A stretch of DNA of 64,000 bases from Micromonospora andamanensis (GCF_016863495.1 NZ_BOOZ01000024.1:1-64000), one strand, 5' to 3'. Shown: positions 8,564 to 16,959, numbered from the stretch's first letter. The notes: generated from the letters alone by a model not told the origin. Program-made: numbers and translations.

Positions 8564-9391
8564 GTGACCGAGCCGACGATCGAGGGCATGGCGACCCCCG
8601 AGGACATGATCGACGCCCACCTCCGCTACCTGCGCGCAGGACGCTTCGCCGCCCGCACCATCGACGACGCGCGCAAACTCCTCACCCGAGCCCACCGCGA
8701 GCTACCTGAAGGGCTTCACGGCGCGACCCTCGCCGAGCTGGAGGACTTCCTGGCCAACCCGGGCTGGTCGACGGAGACAGCCCTCACCTACTACAAGCAC
8801 CTGCGCCGGCTCTACCGGTGGGCGGTTCGTCCCGCCGACCAGTGGATCTCCTTCGACCCGTCGGAGGAACTGGTGCGGCCGAAGTCCGCGGCCGAGCTGC
8901 CCCGGCCGGCGGCGGACGATGTGGTGCGGGCCTGTATCCACGACACCGAGGACCCGTGGCGGCTGTACTGCCGGCTCGCGGCCCTCGCAGGGCTGCGCCC
9001 GTGTGAGATCGCGACCGTGCGCCGGCAGGACATCGGCGAGGTGATCCGGATCAAGGGCAAGGGCGGCCGGACGCGTACCGTGCCGACGCATCCGCTGATT
9101 GCCGAGCTGGTGGAGCCGCTGCCGGCCGGGGTGATCGCGACCAGGCCGTCAGGGAAGCGGGTTACTGCCTACTGGATGTCGAAGGCGACGGCGCAGTACC
9201 TGCGCAGTGTCGGCATCGACACGACGCTATACCCCCTCAGGCACGCCTTCGCCACCAAGGTGGAGGAGAAACACGATGTGCGCGCCGCTCAGGTGCTGCT
9301 CGGGCATGCGTCGATCACGACGACGACTCGGTACACGCTGATCTCTCGCAAGCGGCAGCAGGCTGCGATCGACGATCTCGATTTCGGCTGA
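8564..9391 (+). CDS. int: Phage tyrosine integrase
   Basis: 275 residues. An N-terminal SAM-like core-binding domain occupies about residues 10-90. The catalytic domain shows R145 (LAGLRPCEI), K166 (KGKGG), R226 and H227 (YPLRHAFAT), H248 (LLGHAS) and nucleophile Y257 (TTRYTLIS). The first His of the HxxR box is replaced by Tyr223. GTG 8564 is used as start; ATG 8588 is a possible alternative. In the circular phage it would follow the repressor directly, as in rep-int immunity cassettes. A strong terminator follows its stop. Confidence 0.9.
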   Translation: MTEPTIEGMATPEDMIDAHLRYLRAGRFAARTIDDARKLLTRAHRELPEGLHGATLAELEDFLANPGWSTETALTYYKHLRRLYRWAVRPADQWISFDPSEELVRPKSAAELPRPAADDVVRACIHDTEDPWRLYCRLAALAGLRPCEIATVRRQDIGEVIRIKGKGGRTRTVPTHPLIAELVEPLPAGVIATRPSGKRVTAYWMSKATAQYLRSVGIDTTLYPLRHAFATKVEEKHDVRAAQVLLGHASITTTTRYTLISRKRQQAAIDDLDFG

Positions 9392-9394
9392 GCA

Positions 9395-9443
9395 CCGCAC
9401 GAAGCGGCCCACCCCTTCTGCGGGGGTGGGCCGCTTCGTGCGG
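9395..9443. terminator. Bidirectional terminator hairpin
   Basis: A 21-bp perfect stem (arms 9395-9415 and 9423-9443, arm starting CCGCACGAAGCGGCC) with a 7-nt loop lies exactly between the converging integrase and the minus-strand gene ending at 9444. Confidence 0.85.
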
Positions 9444-9743
9444 TCACCGGATGAGGCGTGGCCGACACACGGGGCGGCCGGTGTAGAGCTGGCGACGCTG
9501 CTCGGCCACCACGTCCACGCGCGGTGTCCGCTCGGTCGGCAGCTCGTCGCGGTCGGCGACCACGACAACCTGCACGGTGCCGTCCATGAGCATCTGGGCG
9601 ACCTCGGGCCACCGGCCACCGTCGAGGTCGTCGACGACAACGGCTGTGAGGTGCAAGCCGAGCCGGTTGCAGTATTCTGCGCAACGATCGGTGTAGCGGT
9701 CGAGGTTGGCTGCTGTCACGTAGATCAAAGCGGTCTGCTGCAT
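9444..9743 (-). CDS. Small protein resembling a resolvase N-terminal fold
   Basis: 99 residues from ATG 9743; the frame is open further upstream but with poor coding character. The order ALIYVTAANLDRYTDRC, then L-T-A-V-V-V-D-D-L and V-V-V-V-A-D-R-D-E-L, resembles the alternating beta/alpha core of serine-resolvase N-terminal domains. The catalytic Ser and the DNA-binding domain are absent. It is not expected to recombine DNA. Similar small proteins accompany actinobacterial mobile elements; function unknown. Confidence 0.5.
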   Translation of the reverse strand: MQQTALIYVTAANLDRYTDRCAEYCNRLGLHLTAVVVDDLDGGRWPEVAQMLMDGTVQVVVVADRDELPTERTPRVDVVAEQRRQLYTGRPVCRPRLIR

Positions 9744-9987
9744 GAGGTGGACCCCCGTCCCTCTCCTGGTCACTGGCTGTAGGAGGCGTTGCTGGCCAGG
9801 GGAGGTGATGGGCGGGGCGGGTCTTGACATGGGCAGGCTCCTTCCGATTCGGGCGCGGGAGCGCTGTGAGTGATGGGCGCACGGTGCCGCCCTTTCGCCT
9901 CCCCCCACGGTCGGCCTCCGGTCCCGATCACGGGACCGGAGGGGACATAGTTGCGCATGGGAAAGACTGCCGCACGAAGGGTCGCCT

Positions 9988-10031
9988 AAGTTAACGGCAG
10001 GTTAACGCCCGACTTTGCGCTATATGCAAAT
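9988..10031 (-). promoter_or_regulatory. Possible operator/promoter with paired GTTAAC sites
   Basis: Two GTTAAC hexamers at 9990-9995 and 10001-10006 are separated by 5 bp (11-bp period), next to an AT-rich patch (CTATATGCAAATTGC) that is unusual for this genome. On the minus strand these lie upstream of the gene at 9743. The roughly 365-bp gap 9744-10108 otherwise shows no gene. Confidence 0.4.
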
Positions 10032-10108
10032 TGCTGCCCGCAGCCGTAACGGGACCCGGCCCGCCACCTGGTCAAGATCGCCGATCACATGGCCCACAAC
10101 GTACCTGG

Positions 10109-10513
10109 TCACGCGGTGGTCAGCGCCACCCGATCAGCCGGATACACACCCCTCACCCGGCCACCGACACTAACCACCAGGACGTGCACACCCTCCGGGA
10201 TGCCCATGCCGGCTCGCTCATCCGGCGTGGGCGGCCGAGCCGAGATCAGCGCGCCACGTGGCACCGCCACCCGCTCCGGCTCCACCCGCTCCCGAACGCG
10301 CGTACCCCGACCCGACGCTGCATCCACCAGACCCTCCGCCCGCAGCAGCCCCACTGCCCGGCGGACCGTACCGCGGCCCACCTCGTACTCCTGGCTCAGC
10401 CGGGTCTCCGACGGCAGCAGGTCACCCGGGACGTACTCGCCGGTGGCGATCCGGGCGCGCAGCACGTCGGCGAGCTGCCGGTGCCGGGGTACGCCGGAGT
10501 GCGGGTCGATCAC
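10109..10513 (-). CDS. GntR-family transcriptional regulator
   Basis: 134 residues from GTG. A typical GntR winged helix occupies residues 8-75 (ADVLRARIATGEYVPGDLLP, then S-Q-E-Y-E-V-G-R-G-T-V-R-R-A). The remaining C-terminal part is only a short UTRA-like stub, so no large ligand-binding domain is present. GntR proteins of this kind (KorSA type) repress transfer and replication genes in AICEs. The palindrome at 10556-10569 just upstream is a candidate autoregulatory operator. Confidence 0.85.
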   Translation of the reverse strand: MIDPHSGVPRHRQLADVLRARIATGEYVPGDLLPSETRLSQEYEVGRGTVRRAVGLLRAEGLVDAASGRGTRVRERVEPERVAVPRGALISARPPTPDERAGMGIPEGVHVLVVSVGGRVRGVYPADRVALTTA

Positions 10514-10555
10514 GCCCGGACGCTATGAGTGGACAAGCGAACGTCCGCTGGGGGC

Positions 10556-10569
10556 AACGTTCGAACGTT
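10556..10569. promoter_or_regulatory. Candidate GntR operator
   Basis: AACGTTCGAACGTT is a perfect 14-bp palindrome flanked by further CGAACG copies. It lies between the divergent GntR gene (start 10513) and the XRE regulator (start 10778). Confidence 0.5.
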
Positions 10570-10777
10570 CGCCCCGGATCACCGGGAAGGGTGGCAGTTC
10601 GAGGTGTTGATCATTCCCGAACGGTACGGCTCATAGATCCACATCGGATGGCCAGGCCCGCCTACCGGCGCGCGTACGAGCATGCCGCCACACGCAGGCG
10701 TACCGTCGGATGCGGCGGCCCTGTCGGTTGTAGCGGTCGGCGGGCCGCCGCCCAGACCGCTACCTGGGAGTCCTGCC

Positions 10778-12013
10778 ATGACCCGAACCACCGGCCAGAT
10801 CCTCGCCGACCACCGAGTCCGCGCCAGCCTTACCCAGGAGCAGCTCGCCGAGCGCTCCGGGATCTCCGTCGAGACCATCCGCAAGCTGGAACAGGGCATC
10901 CGCAAGAGCGCCCGCATGGACACGCTGCACGCTCTCGCCCGCGCCCTCGGGCTGCCCACCAGTGCGCTGATCGGCGACCAGGCCGAGGCCGCAGCTCGCG
11001 CCGAGCCGGACCACCGTCCACTGTCCCTCGCCGAGATCCGCCGGGCGGTCGCGCCTATCCGTGGCCTGGGCGGCACCGCTCTGGCTGCCCCGGCCGGCGA
11101 GCCACCGGCGCCTGAGGTGCTCCGTGCCCGACTGCACGCCGCCGACCGGGCGTACCAGGCCAACGACTACGCCACCGCGCTGTCGGCGTTGCCGCCCCTG
11201 CTGCTCGACGCCCGCGCCGCCGCCGGCCTCGCCGTCGACGACGCCCGACCGGCCGCGCTGGTCCTCGTCGCCCGCACCCTCCACCTCACCGGCAACCTGC
11301 TCATCCAGCTGCGAGCCGGTGACCTCGCCCAGACCGCCCTCGCCGACGCCCTCCGGGCCGCAGAGGACGCCGGAGACCAGGTCGTCGCCTCCACGGTCGT
11401 GCAAGGCATGGTGTGGCTACTGATGCGGCAAGGCCGGCTCGCCGAAGCGGCCGAGCTGGCGGTGACCACTGCCGACCACATCGAGCCCCGATTCTCCCGC
11501 GCCGCACCGGCCGAGTTGGCGGCGTGGGGCTGGCTGGCCATGGGTGCCGCCGCCGCGTACGCCCGCGACAACCAGCCGGACACCGCGGCCGAGCTGGTCG
11601 ACGCAGCCGCCGCCGCGGCGGTCCGGATCGGCGAGCGGGCACCCGAGCCGGGGCACCTGATGATGGTCGGCGGATTCGACGCGGCGAGAGTGCAGATGCA
11701 GCGCGTCGAGTGCGCCGCGGTGGCCGGCGACCCGGGCCGGGTGCTGGCCCTGTCCGAAGCGGTGCCGCCCGGACCGACGCCCGTCGGCTCGTCGTGGCAG
11801 CGGCACCGCCTGGACGTGGCGTGGGCGCTCGCCGAGCGGCGCCAGTACGTCGACGCCACCGGGGTGCTGCTCCAGCTCCAGGAGCGGGCTCCTGCGTGGC
11901 TGCGGCACCAGCGGTACGCCCGGGACATCGTGCGGCAGATCGCCGCCGGCCGGCGGCGGGCGATGTCGACGGAGCTGGCCGAGCTGGCGGCCCTGGTCGG
12001 CTGCACACCGTAG
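10778..12013 (+). CDS. XRE-family HTH regulator with TPR-like domain
   Basis: 411 residues from ATG 10778, preceded by TGGGAG. An HTH_3 domain sits at residues 5-65 (LTQEQLAERSGISVETIRKL). About residues 105-400 are Ala-rich helical repeats of the tetratricopeptide-like kind found in large actinobacterial XRE regulators, probably a peptide- or ligand-sensing module. These proteins commonly sit beside AICE transfer genes. It is transcribed towards the transfer block and may activate it. Confidence 0.8.
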   Translation: MTRTTGQILADHRVRASLTQEQLAERSGISVETIRKLEQGIRKSARMDTLHALARALGLPTSALIGDQAEAAARAEPDHRPLSLAEIRRAVAPIRGLGGTALAAPAGEPPAPEVLRARLHAADRAYQANDYATALSALPPLLLDARAAAGLAVDDARPAALVLVARTLHLTGNLLIQLRAGDLAQTALADALRAAEDAGDQVVASTVVQGMVWLLMRQGRLAEAAELAVTTADHIEPRFSRAAPAELAAWGWLAMGAAAAYARDNQPDTAAELVDAAAAAAVRIGERAPEPGHLMMVGGFDAARVQMQRVECAAVAGDPGRVLALSEAVPPGPTPVGSSWQRHRLDVAWALAERRQYVDATGVLLQLQERAPAWLRHQRYARDIVRQIAAGRRRAMSTELAELAALVGCTP

Positions 12014-12269
12014 CTGGTACGCCACGTACTAGTTACCGGACGGTACCTGGTGGCTGGTCGCGTGCGTCCCTGGAAGATCGCCGATCTACACACAACCCTC
12101 ATGGTGTGAGCCGCTAATTACCCTGCGCTTCCCCCGATGCGTACGGCGCGGCTCACCGCGACGGCCAGGGCCTATCCATGGCAGGAGGCGGGCCGCCGTC
12201 GCGATCGGTGAGACCGGCGGTCGGTGCAGGGTGTGGCCCGGCCGCCGGGACCGACCTCCGGGAGGTGCC
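12014..12269. other. Non-coding gap with no clear signal
   Basis: These 256 bp separate the XRE regulator from the transfer-module genes. I see a GTAC-rich patch around 12017-12048 (GGTACGCC, CGTACTAG, GGTACC) that might hold a promoter, and nothing else convincing. Confidence 0.4.
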
Positions 12270-12455
12270 GTGCGCTGGCGATGGTGGCAAACCGAGGAAC
12301 GGCCCGAAGCCGAACCCACGCCGCCCCAGCCTGCGGCAGCATCCAGCGACGGCCTCCGCCCCCAATGGGCCGGACCGACCGAACTGATCCCGCTCCCACC
12401 GCTGGCCACCCGCGCCGAGCGGTACCGGGGCCACGGCGGGCGGACCCGACCGTGA
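12270..12455 (+). CDS. Small basic/proline-rich protein of the AICE module
   Basis: 61 residues from GTG 12270, with GGGAGG five bases upstream. It has an N-terminal RWRWW cluster, then a Pro/Glu linker and an Arg-rich tail. Small proteins with an N-terminal Trp/Arg cluster recur at this position in actinobacterial integrative elements. No domain is recognised. Its stop overlaps the next start (GTGA). Confidence 0.55.
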   Translation: MRWRWWQTEERPEAEPTPPQPAAASSDGLRPQWAGPTELIPLPPLATRAERYRGHGGRTRP

Positions 12456-12715
12456 CCGGGCCTGCCGTGGCCCCGGCCGAGCCCACACCCGTCGTGCTCC
12501 GGCTCCTGCGGCGCGGCACCTGGACGTTCGTGCGGGTGGACTACGCCGCCCTCTACTGCGACGACCTGGTCGAGATCGCCGGGCAGCAGCTTTCGGCGGT
12601 CAGTGGCGGTCCGGTCGCGTCGGTGTGGGTGACGGTGGACGTGCGCGAGCTGCCTCAGCTGGTGGTCGGCACGGTGGATACCTGGGTGCCGCCAGCCGGG
12701 TATCCGGCACCGTAG
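12452..12715 (+). CDS. Hypothetical protein of the AICE module
   Basis: 87 residues, start GTG overlapping the previous stop, suggesting translational coupling. The predicted fold is a small beta-rich domain (VVLRLLRRGTWTFVRVDY). No motif is recognised. It is convergent with the excisionase-like gene that ends at 12731. Confidence 0.6.
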   Translation: MTGPAVAPAEPTPVVLRLLRRGTWTFVRVDYAALYCDDLVEIAGQQLSAVSGGPVASVWVTVDVRELPQLVVGTVDTWVPPAGYPAP

Positions 12716-12730
12716 CGGCTTCCGTCTGGG

Positions 12731-12967
12731 CTACTGGTCGCCGTGGACCTGGCGGCGTGCGGCCAGCTCGCGCCGGACGTCCTCCGGATGGCATTCGCGG
12801 TACCCGCCCGCGCCGGCACGCCGCCGAAACCGGATCTTCGGCGGCTCGGGGAGCAGGTACGCGCGGATCACCGTCGACCGGTCGACGTCGAGCAGCTTGG
12901 CCACCTCGCCGGGCAGCAGCCACGCACCGTCGCGCAGCCGGGCTTCTAGATCTTCCACGGTGGCCAT
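12731..12967 (-). CDS. Excisionase-like MerR/HTH_17 DNA-binding protein
   Basis: 78 residues from ATG 12967. The HTH_17 signature is clear: LLPGEVAKLLDVDRSTVIRA, a wing containing R-F-R-R-R and G-Y-R-E-C-H-P-E-D-V-R-R. This size and fold match Xis/BldC-like proteins. It faces away from the membrane-protein genes and shares a 106-bp control region holding two direct repeats. Whether it serves the integrase at 8564 or regulates the transfer genes cannot be told. Confidence 0.75.
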   Translation of the reverse strand: MATVEDLEARLRDGAWLLPGEVAKLLDVDRSTVIRAYLLPEPPKIRFRRRAGAGGYRECHPEDVRRELAARRQVHGDQ

Positions 12968-13034
12968 TGTGGCGATCGTAGCGGCTGTAGCCAGCGTGGC
13001 GGGTAGCGGCACGATCAATCTCCCGTAGCGCGGC

Positions 13035-13062
13035 AAGTGTGGCATCCGTTGTAAGTGTGGCA
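13035..13062. promoter_or_regulatory. Direct repeats AAGTGTGGCA
   Basis: Two identical 10-mers at 13035-13044 and 13053-13062, with an 18-bp period, lie between the divergent excisionase-like gene and the gene at 13074. The second continues as TGTGGCACACT, a partial palindrome. They are candidate binding sites for the excisionase-like protein. Confidence 0.45.
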
Positions 13063-13073
13063 CACTGGCGGAC

Positions 13074-13238
13074 ATGCGCTACGTCCTCCTGATCGTGGCC
13101 GGCGGCACCGCCACGCCCCTGGCCGCCATCGCCATCGCCCGCCGACTCGTCGAGGGCCACGCCGACGCCACGGCCACGGCGATCCGCCGCCAGGCCGCCC
13201 GCCAGACCCCGGCCCGTTCGAGGGAGCTCGCCCGATGA
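13074..13238 (+). CDS. Small membrane-anchored protein
   Basis: 54 residues. The first 24 residues form one hydrophobic helix (RYVLLIVAGGTATPLAAIAI), followed by a short basic tail. The stop overlaps the next ATG (ATGA). It is probably part of the transfer operon. Confidence 0.6.
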   Translation: MRYVLLIVAGGTATPLAAIAIARRLVEGHADATATAIRRQAARQTPARSRELAR

Positions 13239-13678
13239 CCGGCACATCCGCGGCAGTGTTCGCCGCCCTGTACGCCGCACACCAGGTCGGCGACCACTGG
13301 ATCCAGACCCAACACCAGGCAGACCACAAGGGCCGCCCCGGGTGGGCGGGACGGTGGGCGTGCGTCAAGCACTGCGCCACCTACACCGCTACCGGCGTCG
13401 TCGCCCTGGTGCTGCTCGCCGGATTCACCGGGTGGCGACCCGCCCTGGCGCCGCTGCTGGCGGGGCTCACGGTCAGCGCGGTGAGCCACTACATCGCCGA
13501 CCGGCGCACCCCGCTGTTCCGGCTCGCCATGGCCACCGGCTCCGGCCGGTTCTGGCGACTCGGCGCACCCCGCGCCGACCGGGACGACAACCCGAGCCTG
13601 GGCACCGGCGCGTACGCCCTCGACCAGTCGTGGCACGTCGGCTGGCTGTTCATCTCCGCCCTGATCATCGCCGCCTGA
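13235..13678 (+). CDS. DUF3307-like membrane protein of AICE type
   Basis: 147 residues. Hydrophobic stretches occur at about residues 5-15, 50-68 and 75-88, with the conserved blocks HQVGDHWIQTQ, V-S-H-Y-I-A-D-R-R-T-P and NPSLGTGAYALDQSWHV. Proteins of this pattern are standard members of AICE and plasmid transfer clusters next to tra genes. The role is unproven and may be spread (Spd) or mating-partner membrane function. Confidence 0.7.
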   Translation: MTGTSAAVFAALYAAHQVGDHWIQTQHQADHKGRPGWAGRWACVKHCATYTATGVVALVLLAGFTGWRPALAPLLAGLTVSAVSHYIADRRTPLFRLAMATGSGRFWRLGAPRADRDDNPSLGTGAYALDQSWHVGWLFISALIIAA

Positions 13679-13689
13679 GGAGGCCCACC

Positions 13690-13923
13690 ATGGCGATCTC
13701 GTCCTGTTCCACCTGCGGCACCAGCACCTTCAAGAGCCTGTCGATCGACGAGACGGGCGCGCTGGCCATCTGCGACAAGGGCCACCACACCTTCGACGCG
13801 TCGACCACCGACGGCGGCGGTATCGAGACCGGCCAGATCACCGTGACCGGCCAGTCGGCTATCGGCAACGGTGCCATGGCCATCGGCGAGACCAGCAGCA
13901 AGCGGAAGCGAGGGAACCGATGA
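13690..13923 (+). CDS. Small zinc-ribbon-like protein
   Basis: 77 residues with CSTCG near the N-terminus and C-D-K-G-H-H further on, consistent with one zinc site. The Gly/Thr-rich middle is followed by a KRKRGNR tail. GAGG lies 6-7 bases upstream of the ATG. Its stop overlaps the next gene by 4 bp. Function unknown. Confidence 0.55.
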   Translation: MAISSCSTCGTSTFKSLSIDETGALAICDKGHHTFDASTTDGGGIETGQITVTGQSAIGNGAMAIGETSSKRKRGNR

Positions 13924-14843
13924 CCGCGCCGACCGTGAACGGGGTGAAGTACCCGCAGCCGGTCGACGCGCTACTTCCTGCCGCTCGCGAGCTCACCCAG
14001 GAACTCGGGACGGTCCCGTCTCGAAACCGGCTGATGCGCGAGTTTCGCATCGGCGCACCGAAGGCAGACGAGCTGCGCTCAATGCTCGTCGGCGAGGCAG
14101 CGGCGCTCAGGATGGACTACGCCGAACCGATCGGCCCTGACCCGGCACCGGTCGAATCAGACCCGGGTACGGATCCAGTCGACATCCCGCTCGACGGCGG
14201 GTCCGCGCCGTCCGCCGGGTCAGACCGGGTGGAGACGCTGCGCGCCGCGATGGCCGTCCGTGGTGCGCTCCTGGAGCCCCGACCGGCCCCGGCGGACACC
14301 CGGATTCAGCCCGTCGCCGAGCCGGTTTCGGCACCCGTCACGCCGCTGCCGGCCGTTCAGCCGGACGAGCAGGCCACGACCATCGGACACCCGGGCACGC
14401 CCACCGTCGACAAGCCCCGCAAGCCGGTCGCCGTCTGGCCGGTCGTGCTGCTGTCGCTGCCCGCCTTCGTCGCCGTCTGGTCCGGGTGGGTCGGACTCGG
14501 CGGACTCACCGGGTTCGGGGTGGTGTACCCGCTGCCCGGCATCTGGGACAGCCTGGCCATCAACACCGCCATCACCCTGCCGATCGGCGTCGAGACGTAC
14601 GCCGCGTTCGCCCTCTACGTGTGGCTGTCCGGCCGGGTACCGCCCCGGGCCCGCCGCTTCGCGAAGTACTCGGCGATCGGGTCACTGCTTGTCGGCGCGG
14701 CCGGCCAGGTCGCCTACCACCTCCTGGTCGCCGCCGGGATCACCGTCGCCCCGTGGTGGATCACCACCGCCGTGTCCGTCCTGCCCGTCGCCGTGCTCGG
14801 CATGGGCGCCGCACTCGCCCACCTCGTCCGGGAGGACCACTGA
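13920..14843 (+). CDS. Spd-like transfer membrane protein with N-terminal HTH-like region
   Basis: 307 residues. Residues 1-65 look like a small DNA-binding domain (A-R-E-L-T-Q-E-L-G-T-V-P-S-R-N-R-L-M). Residues 75-160 are a disordered Pro/Asp-rich linker. Residues 165-303 contain four hydrophobic helices typical of DUF2637-like spread proteins. It overlaps the translocase gene by one base (TGATG). In AICEs such proteins assist intramycelial plasmid spread next to TraSA. Confidence 0.65.
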   Translation: MTAPTVNGVKYPQPVDALLPAARELTQELGTVPSRNRLMREFRIGAPKADELRSMLVGEAAALRMDYAEPIGPDPAPVESDPGTDPVDIPLDGGSAPSAGSDRVETLRAAMAVRGALLEPRPAPADTRIQPVAEPVSAPVTPLPAVQPDEQATTIGHPGTPTVDKPRKPVAVWPVVLLSLPAFVAVWSGWVGLGGLTGFGVVYPLPGIWDSLAINTAITLPIGVETYAAFALYVWLSGRVPPRARRFAKYSAIGSLLVGAAGQVAYHLLVAAGITVAPWWITTAVSVLPVAVLGMGAALAHLVREDH

Positions 14844-16618
14844 TGGCGCAGGTCCCCGCCGTGCGGATCGTCGGCCTGGAGCGGCTCCTCGGCCGCCGCA
14901 AGCACCGCGTACTGCGGCTCACCTACCGCTACCTGTCCGGACGCCCGATGACCGGCCGCGACGGCTACCCCTACCGACAGCGCGGCAAGGGACGCCTCGC
15001 CGGCTGGCAACGCCAGGCGCTCCGTCTCGGCGTACCGACCGCGACCGCCGTCACCGCGGTCTACCCGGAGCAGGTGGCCACCGGCGTGACCGGTGTCGCC
15101 CTTGCCCTGGCCTACCGAGGACAGCGGCGGTTCGTGCAACGGCGCTTCCACGCCGCCTACGTCGCACCGACCTTGGCCGCTGTCGGCCCGCCGCTGGGTT
15201 TGGCCAACGGTGTCGGGGTGACGCTGCACGTCGACCCAACTCTCGGCAGTCTCACTCCCCGCCTGGCCAAGCCGCTGTCACCGGCCGAGCAGGCCGTACG
15301 CCTGGTCTACGGCGAGCGGGTAGAGCCGATCATCCGATGGCTGCCGGAGCAGCTGCAACGGGCGGCGTGGGCAGCGCAACGGTGGGGCAAGCCGGCCACG
15401 GACCGGTTGAAGGTGTTCCGCCGGCCGGCACCGCCCGACCACGGGCCGCGCATCGAGCTGACCATCCGCACCCCGTACGTGACGAAGGAACAGCGGCAAC
15501 TCGTCTCGTCCATCATCTCCAGCAAGATTCCCGTCTCGGGCCTGGTGGAGTCGTGGGATCAGGTCGGGCCGCGCGTGGTGGCCAGGTGGACGGTGCGGGC
15601 CCGGCCGCCCGCGCAGGTCGGCCACGAGCGGGTCGCCGAGCAGCTGCCGCGCCTGGCGGAGTGGGAGTTCTACGTCGGTGACGGGGTCGGGGGCCAGGCC
15701 GTCACCATCAGCCTGCACGACGACTCCCCGCACATCGCCGTCTCAGCCGGCTCCGGTGCCGGCAAGAGCGTGCTCGCCGGGCTCATCGCCGCACAGGTCC
15801 TCGCCCGAGGAGGCCGGGTGTTGATCCTCGACCGGAAGGGGTCGCATCGGGCGCTGCTCGGCCTGCCCGGCGTGGACTACTGCACCCGGCCCGAGCAGAT
15901 GCATGACGCGCTGATCCGGACCGCCGCCTTGGCCGACGAGCGGAACACCCTGGCGCTGCATGAGGCCGAGGATTGGGATCCGGGCCAGCGGGTCCTCGTC
16001 ATCTGCGAGGAGATGAACGCCACGATCGGGCAGTTGGCGAACTGGTGGGCCGAGGAGCGCGTCAAGGGTGACCCGAAGCGGTCGCCGGCCATCAGCGCGT
16101 TGGCGGATCTGCTGTTCATGGGCCGGAGTGCGAAAGTCAACGTGATCGCGATTGCGCAGATGCTCACCGCCCGGGCAATCGGCGGCCCGGAAGCGCGCGA
16201 GAATTTCGGCATTCGCTGCCTGGCAAGGTACACGGCAAACAACTGGAAAATGCTCGTCCCCGAGGCGTCGATGCCGAAAGCATCGCGCACGCTCGGCCGC
16301 TGGCAGGTCGTCATCGGCGGTCAGGCGACCGAGGTTCAGGTTGCGTACCTCAACAAGGCGCAGGTGCGGGCCCTCGTGTCGCCGGAAGTCCCTGATAGCG
16401 GCGTGACCAGGGATGTCCCCGAGGACGGGGACATGATGACCTTGCGGGACGCCGTCGACGCCGGAATCCTGCCGTGGGGCTACGAAGCGGCTAAGAAGCG
16501 CATCCAGCGGCGCGTCGGCACCATTCCACAGTCACGGGGTAAGCGCGGCAACGCAGACCTGTACGCCCGCCAGGATCTCGCGGCGTGGGCGGGCAGCAAA
16601 TCGTCGGAGAGTGTGTGA
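14843..16618 (+). CDS. FtsK/SpoIIIE-type DNA translocase (TraSA-like)
   Basis: 591 residues from the ATG overlapping the preceding stop. Two hydrophobic segments lie near residues 65-115. The motor domain has Walker A at about residues 302-309 (AGSGAGKS) and Walker B at about 381-388 (RVLVICEEMN). The C-terminal 60 residues form a small winged or MerR-like DNA-binding unit (LYARQDLAAWAG). In Streptomyces AICEs this single protein moves double-stranded DNA between hyphae after recognising clt repeats. No RepSA homologue follows, which it would in a complete AICE. Confidence 0.88.
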   Translation: MAQVPAVRIVGLERLLGRRKHRVLRLTYRYLSGRPMTGRDGYPYRQRGKGRLAGWQRQALRLGVPTATAVTAVYPEQVATGVTGVALALAYRGQRRFVQRRFHAAYVAPTLAAVGPPLGLANGVGVTLHVDPTLGSLTPRLAKPLSPAEQAVRLVYGERVEPIIRWLPEQLQRAAWAAQRWGKPATDRLKVFRRPAPPDHGPRIELTIRTPYVTKEQRQLVSSIISSKIPVSGLVESWDQVGPRVVARWTVRARPPAQVGHERVAEQLPRLAEWEFYVGDGVGGQAVTISLHDDSPHIAVSAGSGAGKSVLAGLIAAQVLARGGRVLILDRKGSHRALLGLPGVDYCTRPEQMHDALIRTAALADERNTLALHEAEDWDPGQRVLVICEEMNATIGQLANWWAEERVKGDPKRSPAISALADLLFMGRSAKVNVIAIAQMLTARAIGGPEARENFGIRCLARYTANNWKMLVPEASMPKASRTLGRWQVVIGGQATEVQVAYLNKAQVRALVSPEVPDSGVTRDVPEDGDMMTLRDAVDAGILPWGYEAAKKRIQRRVGTIPQSRGKRGNADLYARQDLAAWAGSKSSESV

Positions 16619-16839
16619 TGTGGGGCGGCTGGGTCGGCTGGGCAATAGTGATCGCCGTACCGCTGGGATACGTAGTCTCGTGCATCGACCACCCGCAACG
16701 AGACTGCTACTGGTGCAAAGGTCGCGGGGTACACCGCTCGGAGTCGAATTCGGCACTGTCACGGCGCTGCTGGTGGTGCAAGGGCAGCGCTCGACGGGAT
16801 CGGTTCCTGACGCGGTTATGGAAGCGGCGTCGCCGCTGA
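16618..16839 (+). CDS. Small membrane protein with two CxxCxG motifs
   Basis: 73 residues; ATG overlaps the translocase stop. An N-terminal hydrophobic helix is followed by CYWCKGRG and CWWCKGSA, a DnaJ-like zinc-binding pair, and a basic tail. The overlap implies co-translation with the translocase. It is the last gene of the AICE-like block. Confidence 0.65.
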   Translation: MWGGWVGWAIVIAVPLGYVVSCIDHPQRDCYWCKGRGVHRSESNSALSRRCWWCKGSARRDRFLTRLWKRRRR

Positions 16840-16852
16840 TCCCGGACACGCA

Positions 16853-16896
16853 GACAGGGCCCCTCCCGCCGCCGAAGCAGCAGGAGGGGCCCTGTC
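16853..16896. terminator. Terminator separating the transfer and lysis modules
   Basis: 14-bp perfect arms GACAGGGCCCCTCC (16853-16866) and GGAGGGGCCCTGTC (16883-16896) with a 16-nt loop. It lies between the plus-strand transfer block and the minus-strand late genes. Confidence 0.8.
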
Positions 16897-16959
16897 GTTG
16901 AGGCTGGTCGGCACCACCGTGACGTCACCGGCGGCACCGCACGAGGAATCCTACCGAGG

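Noticed and set aside
8564-16839. A separate complete AICE next to the prophage
   Set aside because: No second copy of the att core or other repeat is visible near 16.85 kb, RepSA is missing, and the integrase fits better as the phage rep-int cassette; the block is more likely part of one element.
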